A stretch of DNA of 64,000 nucleotides, from assembly GCF_001457025.1 (NCBI RefSeq), contig NZ_KQ758602.1, positions 186,001 to 250,000 on the forward strand, read 5' to 3'. The notes below the pieces were generated by a model that saw nothing but the letters and a program-made list of their open reading frames with translations, had not been told where the DNA came from and searched no databases. Numbering within the stretch: position 1 is the first letter of the stretch; each line of letters begins with the position of its first letter. A program made the position numbers and the translations under genes. Shown here piece by piece: positions 9,988-18,255 of the stretch. This stretch comes from Pseudarthrobacter enclensis (GTDB taxonomy: Bacteria > Actinomycetota > Actinomycetes > Actinomycetales > Micrococcaceae).

Positions 9988-11526
9988 TCAGTGTCCTTCC
10001 GGCTTAAGAAGTGGGAACAGGATTGTTTCGCGGATACCCGCCCCGGTGAACAGCATGACCAAACGGTCGATGCCCAGGCCGATGCCGCCCATGGGCGGGG
10101 CACCGTATTCGAGTGCGCGCAGGAAGTCCTCGTCCAACTGCATGGCCTCAACGTCGCCGGCGGCGGCATGCATCGACTGCTCGGTGAGCCGCTCGCGCTG
10201 GATGACGGGGTCGATCAGCTCCGAGAAGGCGGTGCCGCGCTCCATGCCGCCGATGATCAGGTCCCACGCCTCGATCAGCCGGCCGTCCTCGCGGTGCGGG
10301 CGTGCCAGCGGCTGGGCGGACGGCGGATAGTCGTAGACGAACGTGGGGTTCAGCAGGGTGGGCTCCACGATCTCGCCGAAGAGTTCAACCACGAGTTTCT
10401 CGGCGTCCCACTTGGGATCCACCTTGACCTCATGCTTTTCCGCGATTCCGCGAAGCACCTCGACGGACGTCTCCGGCGTGATCTCCTGCCCAACGGCGTC
10501 GGACAGTCCCGGATAGACGGCCAGCCATGCCCACTCGCCGTCGAGGTTGATCTCTCCGGCCTCCGTCTGGATGGTGCGGCCGGCGCCTACGGCGTCTGCG
10601 GCGTCGAGGATGATCTCCTTGATCCGCTGCGCCATGACGAACTGGTCCGCCCACGCCTCGTAGCACTCCAGCGTGGTGAATTCCGGGCTGTGCGTGGAGT
10701 CCACGCCTTCGTTGCGGAACACCCTGCCCATGTCGTAGACGCGGTCGATGCCGCCCACCACGGCGCGCTTGAGGTACAGCTCGGTGGCGATGCGCAGGGT
10801 CATCTTCTGGTCGAAGGCGTTCATGTGCGTCTCGAACGGCCGCGCCAGGGCGCCGCCGTGGACCAGCTGCAGGATGGGCGTCTCCACCTCGACGTACTGG
10901 TGGCGGAACAGCGTCTCGCGGATGGAACGGGTGATGGCCGCGCGGGTGTAGACCATTTCGCGGGCTTCATCGCGGACCATCAGGTCCACGTAGCGCTGGC
11001 GGACGCGGGTTTCCTCGTTCAGCTCGGCGTGCAGCACCGGCAGCGGGCGCAGGGCCTTGGAGGCCATGGACCAGGATTCGGCCATGATCGACAGTTCGCC
11101 GCGGCGGGACGAGATGACCTCACCCTTGATGAACACGTGGTCGCCCAGGTCGACCAGGGCCTTCCAGTCGGCCAGCGCTTCCTCGCCGATGTTGGCCAGG
11201 CTCAGCATGGCCTGCAGGCGCGTTCCCTTGCCGTCGGTGCCGCCCTCCTGGAGCGTGGCGAAGCACAGCTTTCCGGTGTTGCGGACGAAGACCACGCGGC
11301 CGGTGACGCCGACGATGTCGCCGGTGGTGTCGTCAGCTTCCAGGTGTGCATACTTCTCGCGGATTTCCGAGAGCGAGTGGGTCCGCTCAACACCCACGGG
11401 GTAAGCCTCGGCGCCGCGCTCGATGAGCTTGGCGCGCTTTTCCATGCGGATCCGCATCTGCTCGCTGGCATCGAGGGGCTCGGGGGCATTCTTGGGCGCG
11501 GGGGTGTTTTGGGAAGTCACAATCAT
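9988..11526 (-). CDS. lysS: Lysyl-tRNA synthetase, class II
   Basis: It attaches lysine to tRNA(Lys). The 512-residue protein has an N-terminal OB-fold anticodon-binding domain (about residues 60-170, VTGRVVFVRNTGKLCFATLQ) and a class II catalytic core. Motif 2 is in YDMGRVFRNEGVDSTHSPEFT and motif 3 in GGIGLGIDRLVMLFTGAG. Length is typical of bacterial LysS. ATG at 11526 is the preferred start; a TTG lies one codon upstream and a GTG two codons downstream, and none has a strong ribosome site. The small membrane gene follows after 2 nt, then lsr2 and clpC. Confidence 0.97.
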   Translation of the reverse strand: MIVTSQNTPAPKNAPEPLDASEQMRIRMEKRAKLIERGAEAYPVGVERTHSLSEIREKYAHLEADDTTGDIVGVTGRVVFVRNTGKLCFATLQEGGTDGKGTRLQAMLSLANIGEEALADWKALVDLGDHVFIKGEVISSRRGELSIMAESWSMASKALRPLPVLHAELNEETRVRQRYVDLMVRDEAREMVYTRAAITRSIRETLFRHQYVEVETPILQLVHGGALARPFETHMNAFDQKMTLRIATELYLKRAVVGGIDRVYDMGRVFRNEGVDSTHSPEFTTLECYEAWADQFVMAQRIKEIILDAADAVGAGRTIQTEAGEINLDGEWAWLAVYPGLSDAVGQEITPETSVEVLRGIAEKHEVKVDPKWDAEKLVVELFGEIVEPTLLNPTFVYDYPPSAQPLARPHREDGRLIEAWDLIIGGMERGTAFSELIDPVIQRERLTEQSMHAAAGDVEAMQLDEDFLRALEYGAPPMGGIGLGIDRLVMLFTGAGIRETILFPLLKPEGH

Positions 11527-11594
11527 CAAGTTTACCGGGCATTACAAAACCGGGTTTTCAGCTCCCTTGCAGGCATGCGCCCTAGGATGGGCGG

Positions 11595-12449
11595 GTGAAA
11601 GAACGGGTCCTTCCAACGCACGACGGCGGCCACCTGGCCTTGTACAGCTACGGCACCGAGGACGCACCTGGCGGGAAGAGGGTGGTGCTGATCGGAGGCG
11701 CCTTCCTCACCGCGCTGATCTACCGCCCGTTCTCCATCGCGCTGGCAAAAGGCCTGGGGGACGGCTGGGCCGTGGACGTCTACGACCGCCGGGGCCGCGG
11801 CAGCTCCTCCGGGCAGCCGGCCGGCTATTCAATGGCCACCGAGATCGAGGATGTCCGCACGGTGCTGGATGCCACCGGAGCCCGCAACATCCTGGGCCAC
11901 AGCCTGGGCGGGTCCGTGGCGCTGAACGCCGTCCAGGAATTCACCGGAAGCTCCCACGTGCCGGACAAGCTGGCGGTCTACGACGCCGCGGTGAACATCG
12001 ACGGCAGCATCGACATCAAGTGGCTGGACGGGTTCGAGCGGGCCGTCAACGAGGGCAGGGTGGGCCACGCCCTGGCGCACATGAAGAAGGCCACCAGCCC
12101 GGGCTCCGCCATGGCGCGGATTCCCGAGCCGGTCCTGGCCGGGTTGATGGCGCTGCTGTCGCGGACCAAGGTCAACAAGGTCTTCCGCCAGGTCATGCCC
12201 AGTGCCGTGGGCGAACTGCGGGCGGCGTACAACGAGAAGGACCATGCCCGGGACTTCAGCGTGCTGCCGGACGGCACCCATTTCATGGCAGGCGGGAAGA
12301 GCCCCAGCTACTACAAGGTGACGGCCGAACGGCTGCACGCAGCGGTTCCGGGCAGCACGTTCCAGCTCTCACCCAAGTGCTTCCACGGCTCCATACCCGC
12401 AGCGGTGAAGGAACTCGTGACGGACATCTCCGGGTACTTCCGGGGCTGA
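11595..12449 (+). CDS. Alpha/beta hydrolase (first of two paralogues)
   Basis: A 284-residue alpha/beta hydrolase with no signal peptide. Visible are the oxyanion strand (KRVVLIGGAFLTALIY), the DRRGRGSSSGQPAGYS segment, the nucleophile elbow GHSLGGSVAL near residue 100 and a C-terminal CFHGSIPAAV that would carry the histidine. It starts at GTG 11595. It is divergent from lysS and shares its architecture with the next gene, including the ...KSPSYYKV / KSPAYFGV block, so the pair arose by tandem duplication. Substrate unknown: a small ester or lactone is likely, and a peroxidase-type activity cannot be excluded. Confidence 0.85.
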   Translation: MKERVLPTHDGGHLALYSYGTEDAPGGKRVVLIGGAFLTALIYRPFSIALAKGLGDGWAVDVYDRRGRGSSSGQPAGYSMATEIEDVRTVLDATGARNILGHSLGGSVALNAVQEFTGSSHVPDKLAVYDAAVNIDGSIDIKWLDGFERAVNEGRVGHALAHMKKATSPGSAMARIPEPVLAGLMALLSRTKVNKVFRQVMPSAVGELRAAYNEKDHARDFSVLPDGTHFMAGGKSPSYYKVTAERLHAAVPGSTFQLSPKCFHGSIPAAVKELVTDISGYFRG

Positions 12450-12541
12450 CTCCTTCCCCGCTGCCGCAGCGGCGCCGCCGGTGTCATTGCGCCTCCGGTG
12501 TCATTGCGCCGCCGTTCAGGTTGCTCCGATAGGCTCAGGAC

Positions 12542-13378
12542 ATGACGCGCGAGAACATCAGGACCCCCGACGGCGGAACTCTGGAGCTCTTCACCACCGG
12601 GGCCAACCTGGCCTCCGGCGGCTCAGGCGTGGTGGTGGTGCCGCCGTCCATGGTGACCGCGGCCGACTACACGAAGTTCGCCCAGAAGCTGAGCGCAGCA
12701 CTGGGCAGGCCGGTGCACACGTTCAACCGCCGCGGCCGGGGTTCCTCGTCACCGCAGCCCGAGGACTACACCCTCGATGTGGACATCCGCGACCTCGACA
12801 CCGTCATGAAGCACACCTCCAGCACCGATGTCTTTGGCCACAGCTTCGGTGGCGCGGTGGCCCTGCACGCCGCACGGACGCTCCCCGTGGAGCGCCTGGC
12901 CGTTTACGATCCCGCAGTGTCCGTCAATCAGTCGGTCAAGGCGGACTGGATCGGCGAGTACGAGGCTGCCGTCGCCGCCGGTGACGACGACCGCGCCCTG
13001 GCCGTGATCCAGCGCGGCCTCGAAGCCCCGGGGCCGCTATCCTCCCGGATGCCGCTGTCCATGATGACCCTGGCCAACAAGCTGACCGCAGGGACCTCCG
13101 AGGGCAAGCAGCAGCGTGAGCTGATGCGCACCGGCGTCCGCGAGATCAAAGCGATCATCGCCGCGGACATGCCGGCCGAACCTTTCCTGGCTTTGCCGCT
13201 GGAAACGCTGATCGTGGTGGGGGAAAAGAGCCCGGCCTACTTTGGCGTGGCCTGCGGCCAGATCCACGACGTCCTCTCCGGCTCCAGCTACACCATCCTG
13301 CCGGGCTATGGGCACGACGGCGTCATCAAGGCGCCGGACAAACTGGTCAAGGAACTGAGCGACTTCTACTCCGGCTGA
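12542..13378 (+). CDS. Alpha/beta hydrolase (second paralogue)
   Basis: A 278-residue alpha/beta hydrolase paralogous to its neighbour. It has NRRGRGSSSPQPEDYTLDVDI, the nucleophile elbow FGHSFGGAVALHAA (about residue 98), an acid candidate near IVVGEKSPAYF and the histidine in YGHDGVIKAP. The ATG at 12542 follows AGGAC. The 92-bp gap from the first copy includes two tandem copies of CCGGTGTCATTGCGCC. A bidirectional terminator follows. Divergence of the pair (clear motifs but low overall identity by eye) suggests different substrates. Confidence 0.85.
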   Translation: MTRENIRTPDGGTLELFTTGANLASGGSGVVVVPPSMVTAADYTKFAQKLSAALGRPVHTFNRRGRGSSSPQPEDYTLDVDIRDLDTVMKHTSSTDVFGHSFGGAVALHAARTLPVERLAVYDPAVSVNQSVKADWIGEYEAAVAAGDDDRALAVIQRGLEAPGPLSSRMPLSMMTLANKLTAGTSEGKQQRELMRTGVREIKAIIAADMPAEPFLALPLETLIVVGEKSPAYFGVACGQIHDVLSGSSYTILPGYGHDGVIKAPDKLVKELSDFYSG

Positions 13379-13387
13379 ACCGGCACG

Positions 13388-13424
13388 AAAAAGCCGCTGC
13401 CAACATCGGGAGCAACGGCTTTTC
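13388..13424. terminator. Bidirectional terminator between the hydrolase and MFS genes
   Basis: AAAAAGCCG (13388-13396) pairs with CGGCTTTT (13416-13423). The A-run on one side and T-run on the other serve the plus-strand hydrolase and the convergent minus-strand MFS gene respectively. Confidence 0.75.
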
Positions 13425-13442
13425 TGGTTGGGCCTTAGCTGG

Positions 13443-14921
13443 TCAGTGCGCGGGGCCGTGGCCCGCTCCGGCGCCTTCGGTCTTGCGCATCATCGCGGAC
13501 AGTACGACGGCGGCGAAGGCTATGACGGTTGCCGTCATGAAGGCGGCGCTCATCCCGGCGACGAGTCCCGACGTCGCGCTCACCACGGAGAAGATGGATA
13601 CCAGCAGCGCCGTGCCGGCGGCACCGGCAACCTGCTGCGTGGTGCTCATGATCGCCGACCCATGCGAGTACAGGTGCGGCGGCAGCGGGTTCAGGCCGGT
13701 GGTGAATGCCGGCGTGAAGAGCAGGGCCAGGCCGAAACTCAACCCCACGTGCAAGGTGACGATCCACCAGACCGGTGTGCCGGCGTCGAGCATGGAGAAC
13801 TGCCACAGCGTGATCACCATGAGGATGGATCCGCTGACTGTCAGCGGCAGCGGCCCCACCTTGTCGAAGGCGCGGCCGATCACCGGGCCAAGGAGGCCCA
13901 TGGCGAGGCCTCCGGGCAGCAGCGCCAGTCCTGTTTCCAGCGACCCCAGGCCGCGGACTTCCTGCAGGTACAGCGGCAGCAGGATCACCCCTCCGAACAG
14001 GGCCATCATGGCCACCACCATCAGCAGCACCGAGACGGTGAACATCCGGAAGTTGAAGGCCCGCAGGTCCAGCAGCGGAGCCTCGGTCTTCTGCAGCCGG
14101 GCCTGGCGGAGGACGAACACGGCAAGCGCGGCCACACCGATCACCAGGGCCGCGACGGCTCCGGCGCTGGGACCGGCCTGGCCGCCGTGGCCGCCGCCGA
14201 TCTGGCTCAGGCCGTACACCAGGCCGCCGAACGCGGGCACGGTAAGGAGCACGGACAGGACGTCCAGCTTCGCCTTCTCCACCTCACCCACGTTGGTGAG
14301 GTACTTGGCGCCGATGGCCAGGGCCACCAGGGCCACGGGGAGGACGAACACGAACATGAAGCGCCAGGTGAAGTGCTCGAGGATCAGCCCGGACACGGTG
14401 GGACCCATGGCCGGCGCCACAGAAATCGCGATGCTGACGTTGCCCATCACCGCGCCGCGCCTGGCCAGCGGGACGAGCGTCAGGATGGTGGTCATCAGCA
14501 GCGGAAGCATGATGGCGGTTCCGCCGGCCTGGATGATGCGGGCCAGCAGCAGGATCCCGAAACCCGGGGCGACGGCGGCCAGCGCGGTGCCGCCGGCAAA
14601 TAGCCCCATGGCCAGCATGAAGACGGCCCGGGTGGAAAGGATCTGCAGGATGAAACCGGTAGTGGGAATGACCACAGCCATGGTGAGCATGAAGCCGGTG
14701 GAGAGCCACTGGACGGTGGGGGCATCCACCTGGAGATCCACCATGAGCCGCTGCAGGGCCACGTTCATGATGGTTTCGTTGAGGATCACCACGAAGGTGG
14801 CCACCAGCAGCGTGCTGATAATGGTCACCGACTCGCGGGACATTTTCTCCGGCGCGGCGGGGGTGGCTCCTTCCGCCTGGACGTGCTGTCCTTTGGCGTT
14901 GGGAGAGACTTCGGTAGACAT
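13443..14921 (-). CDS. MFS transporter, DHA2 (14-TM) drug:H+ antiporter type
   Basis: A 492-residue permease with about 14 predicted membrane segments. After a 27-residue polar leader comes TM1 (TIISTLLVATFVVILNETIM) ending in motif D1-like LNETIMNVALQRLM. Motif A-like and motif C-like blocks follow (GNVSIAISVAPAMGPTVSGLIL). This matches the EmrB/QacA branch of proton-driven multidrug exporters. The ATG at 14921 has GAGGGA upstream, within one arm of a long-range inverted repeat (14925-14937 and 15028-15040) that may be an operator. No regulator gene is adjacent. The exported compound is unknown. Confidence 0.9.
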   Translation of the reverse strand: MSTEVSPNAKGQHVQAEGATPAAPEKMSRESVTIISTLLVATFVVILNETIMNVALQRLMVDLQVDAPTVQWLSTGFMLTMAVVIPTTGFILQILSTRAVFMLAMGLFAGGTALAAVAPGFGILLLARIIQAGGTAIMLPLLMTTILTLVPLARRGAVMGNVSIAISVAPAMGPTVSGLILEHFTWRFMFVFVLPVALVALAIGAKYLTNVGEVEKAKLDVLSVLLTVPAFGGLVYGLSQIGGGHGGQAGPSAGAVAALVIGVAALAVFVLRQARLQKTEAPLLDLRAFNFRMFTVSVLLMVVAMMALFGGVILLPLYLQEVRGLGSLETGLALLPGGLAMGLLGPVIGRAFDKVGPLPLTVSGSILMVITLWQFSMLDAGTPVWWIVTLHVGLSFGLALLFTPAFTTGLNPLPPHLYSHGSAIMSTTQQVAGAAGTALLVSIFSVVSATSGLVAGMSAAFMTATVIAFAAVVLSAMMRKTEGAGAGHGPAH

Positions 14922-14924
14922 GAG

Positions 14925-15040
14925 TGTTCCCTCAGGGAGAGTGGTGAGTGATGCGCGAACCTGGCCGCTGCAGATGCCAACACTCTACCGGCTGGAGTAA
15001 TTCCTCCGCACCGGATTTTTTCTCAAACCCTGAGGGAACA
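14925..15040. promoter_or_regulatory. Widely spaced 13-bp inverted repeat upstream of the MFS gene
   Basis: TGTTCCCTCAGGG (14925-14937) recurs as its exact complement at 15028-15040, flanking about 90 bp that must hold the MFS promoter. One arm overlaps the MFS ribosome-binding site, the other lies just before the DJ-1/PfpI stop. Paired operators for a looping repressor, or a weak long-range RNA fold, are the two readings. Confidence 0.45.
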
Positions 15041-15047
15041 GCAGGTG

Positions 15048-15614
15048 TCAGGCGGTCTGGCCCGCGTGCTGGCCTTCGGAGATTTCCTCCACCAGCTTGC
15101 TGTTGAAGGCGGGCAGGTCATCGGGGTTGCGGCTGGTCACCAGGCCCTGGTCCACCACCACTTCCTGGTCCGTCCAGTTGGCGCCTGCGTTCTTCAGGTC
15201 CGTTTCCAGGGTGAAGTAGGACGTGACGTTCCGGCCGCGGATTACCCCGGCGTCGATCAGCAGCCACGGTCCGTGGCAGATGGACGCCACCGGCTTGTGC
15301 TGCTCGAAGAAACTGCGGGTGAAGCTCTGCGCGTCCTTGTCCACCCGCAGGTGGTCGGCGTTGACGACGCCGCCCGGCAGGACCAGCGCGTCAAAGTCGG
15401 AGGCGTTGGCATCTGCCACCGTCAGGTCGACGTCGAAAGTATCGCCCTTGTCCGTGCCGTTGTATCCCTGCAGCTTGCCGCTCTTCGGTGCCACGAGGGT
15501 GGGCTCGCCGCCGGCGTCCTTGACCGCCTGCCACGGGCTGGTCAGCTCGATCTGCTCCACGCCGTCCGTGAGCAGGAACGCGACCTTCTTGCCTGCGATG
15601 CTGTGTTCTGACAT
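15048..15614 (-). CDS. DJ-1/PfpI family protein (general stress protein 18 type)
   Basis: A 188-residue single-domain DJ-1/PfpI protein of the YhbO/PfpI branch. The nucleophile cysteine sits in ASICHGPWLLIDAG (about residue 113) with the usual following histidine, and PGGVVNADHLR lies before it. These proteins act as stress-linked hydrolases or glyoxalase/deglycase-like enzymes in the cytoplasm. The start is the ATG at 15614 with AGGAGG close upstream; frames extending further upstream lack family content. It precedes the MFS gene on the same strand. Confidence 0.9.
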   Translation of the reverse strand: MSEHSIAGKKVAFLLTDGVEQIELTSPWQAVKDAGGEPTLVAPKSGKLQGYNGTDKGDTFDVDLTVADANASDFDALVLPGGVVNADHLRVDKDAQSFTRSFFEQHKPVASICHGPWLLIDAGVIRGRNVTSYFTLETDLKNAGANWTDQEVVVDQGLVTSRNPDDLPAFNSKLVEEISEGQHAGQTA

Positions 15615-15970
15615 TGTTCCTCCTCGCTTGAAGCGGGCCGGCGTCCACCCGTCCGGGAGCACGCCGCACTGCTTCGAGAGTTGTTTGCCTGACGGATTCC
15701 AGCCTAGGAAATCCAAAAGTAATAAGCAAGCTGATTATCTTGTTGGAAGCGTGGATTGCTGGAAGCCCCGCAACAAAGCGTGGAGATACGGGCAAGGCGG
15801 CTGCACCAAGCTCCCTGGAACGTACGACGGCGGAGGGCGGCTTTCGCTTTTGGCCTCGGCTTTCGGAGCGGGGCCTTGGAGGTTGGCAGCCGGGACCGCA
15901 GGTCCTGGCGACGACGGCGGGTATCGAGGCGCTTGTGAGAGGCTGTCAGGAAACACACTCTGGGGGAATC
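15615..15970. other. Non-coding stretch between the PfpI gene and a small membrane ORF
   Basis: About 355 bp with no ORF I can support. It should contain the minus-strand PfpI promoter. It is AT-richer around 15700-15750 than the neighbours, with ATCCAAAAGTAATAAGCAAG-like sequence, but no clear promoter pair was fixed. Confidence 0.5.
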
Positions 15971-16120
15971 TTGATCTCGATAATCGCTTCAATTGCCGCA
16001 TTTGCTGTACCGGCGCTGGTCCTTGGCGTCTTGCTCTATTGGATTATTCGCTTGGGCGTGAAACATGGGCTGAGGTCGTACGACCTTGAGAAGGCCCGAA
16101 ATTCCGGGACAGCAATCTAG
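15971..16120 (+). CDS. 49-residue small membrane protein
   Basis: Starting at TTG 15971, preceded by GGGGGA, the product has one strong membrane helix (IASIAAFAVPALVLGVLLYW). A basic and amphipathic C-terminus follows (RLGVKHGLRSYDLEKARNSG). The frame is open further upstream, but that part is not protein-like, so the short form is preferred. The HNH gene follows on the same strand. Function unknown. The main doubt is the TTG start. Confidence 0.5.
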   Translation: MISIIASIAAFAVPALVLGVLLYWIIRLGVKHGLRSYDLEKARNSGTAI

Positions 16121-16222
16121 GAATCCGTTCCTCCCTCCCCTTCCGCCGGGATGCCGCCGGAGAATCCACGGCTGTTGACTCCCCTCCCTCTGAATGTCAG
16201 ACCCTCCTTGGATGATGTTGTT

Positions 16223-18085
16223 ATGGGAAACGCGGCAGCGAAGGTGGCGGCATTGGAAGGCCTGCAGGCCTCCGTTGACGCCCTTGGCGCGCTGTTCCTG
16301 ACGGACGCGGGGCTGGACCGGGCTGACCCTCATGCCGTGGACTGCGAAGCGGTCGATGTTTTGGAGCGGAAGTCGGAGCTTCGGTTGGAGCGGTTGGCGT
16401 TGTGGAGCCGGCTGGAAGCCCAGGTCGCGGCGGGGAAGGCATTGGACGCTGCGGAGTTCGCGGAGTTCCAGGAGGCGGTGACGCCGCCGGGTGCCACAGG
16501 GTCGGAGCGGGCGTTCGTGGAGATGTCCACGACGGCGGAGGTCGCCGGGGTCCTGACCCTCAGCCCGGGCGCCGCGGCAGCGTTCATCAGCCAGTCCCGG
16601 AAAGTCTGCGCGATGCCAGCGGTCGCGGGTGCGCTGGCGGCGGGGTCGATGTCCTGGCGGCACGCGGTGATCGTGGCCGACGAAGCGGACTGCCTTGCCC
16701 CGGACGGTGCCGCGGCCTTGGTGGCGCATTTCTTCGACCCGGACGCACCCCACCGTGCCCGGGGGTCGGAGCCCGGGGACCTCGTCCCGTCCCGGTTCCG
16801 CCGGAAAGTCAGGACCTGGCGCGAACGCACCTACCCCGCCTCCGTCCAGGAACGGCACATCAGGTGTGTGGCGGACCGGCGGATGGAATACCGCCCGGAC
16901 GCCGACGGGATGGCATGGATCAACCTTCACCTGCCCGGGGACACCGCGTGTGCCATCTGGAACAAAACCACAGCCATCGCCCGCGGCCTGCAGGGACCCG
17001 ACGAGACCCGCACCCTCACCCAGCTCCGCCCGGACGTCGCCGCAGCACTCCTGCTCGGCGCCCACACCGGTACCGCGGCCCCGGACCGGCACGACGACGG
17101 CCAACAACCAGGCAACACAGCCGGCTCCCACGACACCCGCAACCAGGTCACCGACCCCTATGCCGTTGACCTCAGCAAGATCCCCACCCCCAGGGCCGAC
17201 GTCCTGGTCACCATCCCGATATTCACACTGCTGGGCAGCACCGACGAGCCAGCCGACCTTGATGGGTACGGGCCCATCCCCGCCGCCATGGCCCGGAAAC
17301 TCGTCGCCAACGGGGCCCACTCGTTCTACCGGGTCCTGGTTGACCCCCGCAACGGTGCACCACTGGAGATCGGCCGGACCAGCTACCGGCTCACCGAAGC
17401 AATGAAACGCTGGATCAGGATGCGCGACGGACACTGCACCTTCCCCGGCTGCACCAACCCCAGCACCGACAACGACACCGACCACCTCACCGCCTGGCAC
17501 CACCACGGAACAACAGGCGTCAGCAACCTCGCACAACTATGCCCGAAACACCACAGGCTCAAGCACAACAGCGACTGGACACCCACACCCGCCACCACAA
17601 CCAAACCACCCGGCTGGACCTCACCCACAGGCCGCCACTACCCGGCCCACCAACCCGACCCACAACCACCCCACTGGCCACCAGGACTACTCACCGGCCA
17701 GCCCGACAGTCCGCTCCTGCCTGACGTTCCCCAAAGGATGGATCGACGGATGGACTTTGAACCTGGCAGCGCGCCCATCGAGCGAAACCGTGAAGCCCTG
17801 GACCCAGCAGCCTTGGACTCAGCAGCCTTGACCTCATTGGAGGAGCAGATCCTCGCGGGCCTCCCGGTATGCCCCGGATATGTCCTCGCCGACCCTCCCG
17901 ACGACGACGGACTTTCCGACGGCGGAATCCCCGATGGTGCGCTGCCCGGTGAGGAGGTCATCAACCTTGAGGACCTCTCACCTGAGGACCCCCTGTGGGA
18001 AGCCTTCTATGCCACGCCATTCGTGCTGCCGCCGGACCCGTTGACGGAATGGGAATGGCAGCTGGAAACCGCCCACACCGGTTAG
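16223..18085 (+). CDS. DUF222 / HNH endonuclease domain protein (13E12-repeat type)
   Basis: A 620-residue protein of the DUF222-HNH group that is abundant and multicopy in actinobacteria and often linked to mobile DNA. The N-terminal DUF222 region (about residues 20-300) is helical. The HNH nuclease motif is in RDGHCTFPGCTNPSTDNDTDH, followed by LTAWHHHGTTG and LCPKHHRLKH (about residues 400-450), with zinc-binding Cys pairs. After it comes a Pro/Thr/His-rich linker, then an acidic tail rich in Asp and Glu. ATG 16223 opens MGNAAAKVAALEGLQ; an ATG at 16151 would add 24 residues. Codon use in the linker is extremely C/A-rich compared with its flanks. Confidence 0.88.
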   Translation: MGNAAAKVAALEGLQASVDALGALFLTDAGLDRADPHAVDCEAVDVLERKSELRLERLALWSRLEAQVAAGKALDAAEFAEFQEAVTPPGATGSERAFVEMSTTAEVAGVLTLSPGAAAAFISQSRKVCAMPAVAGALAAGSMSWRHAVIVADEADCLAPDGAAALVAHFFDPDAPHRARGSEPGDLVPSRFRRKVRTWRERTYPASVQERHIRCVADRRMEYRPDADGMAWINLHLPGDTACAIWNKTTAIARGLQGPDETRTLTQLRPDVAAALLLGAHTGTAAPDRHDDGQQPGNTAGSHDTRNQVTDPYAVDLSKIPTPRADVLVTIPIFTLLGSTDEPADLDGYGPIPAAMARKLVANGAHSFYRVLVDPRNGAPLEIGRTSYRLTEAMKRWIRMRDGHCTFPGCTNPSTDNDTDHLTAWHHHGTTGVSNLAQLCPKHHRLKHNSDWTPTPATTTKPPGWTSPTGRHYPAHQPDPQPPHWPPGLLTGQPDSPLLPDVPQRMDRRMDFEPGSAPIERNREALDPAALDSAALTSLEEQILAGLPVCPGYVLADPPDDDGLSDGGIPDGALPGEEVINLEDLSPEDPLWEAFYATPFVLPPDPLTEWEWQLETAHTG

Positions 18086-18162
18086 CCACTCGGCGCTGCG
18101 CATTAATGGTCACGGGCTGCGAACTTCCGGGCACCGGGCTGGGAAGCCAGTAACGCAGAAAG

Positions 18163-18255
18163 CCAACGTCCCAGGACGCCAGCAGCGCAGGAAGCCAACG
18201 TCCCAGGACGCCAGCAGCGCAGGAAGCCAACGTCCCAGGACGCCAGCGGCCTAGG
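18163..18255. repeat. 32-bp tandem repeat, almost three copies, running into the panC stop
   Basis: The unit beginning CCAACGTCCCAGGACGCCAG starts at 18163, 18195 and 18227. The first two copies are identical over 32 bp and the third diverges at its end. A degenerate partial unit precedes them from about 18141. The array fills the gap between the convergent HNH and panC genes, and the last copy covers the panC stop codon. Confidence 0.85.

Noticed and set aside
9991..11598. A 535-codon plus-strand open frame opposite lysS
   Set aside because: Shadow of lysS; no ribosome-binding site or protein motif.
18163..18255. The 32-bp tandem array as a CRISPR
   Set aside because: The units are directly adjacent with no unique spacers, and no cas genes are nearby.
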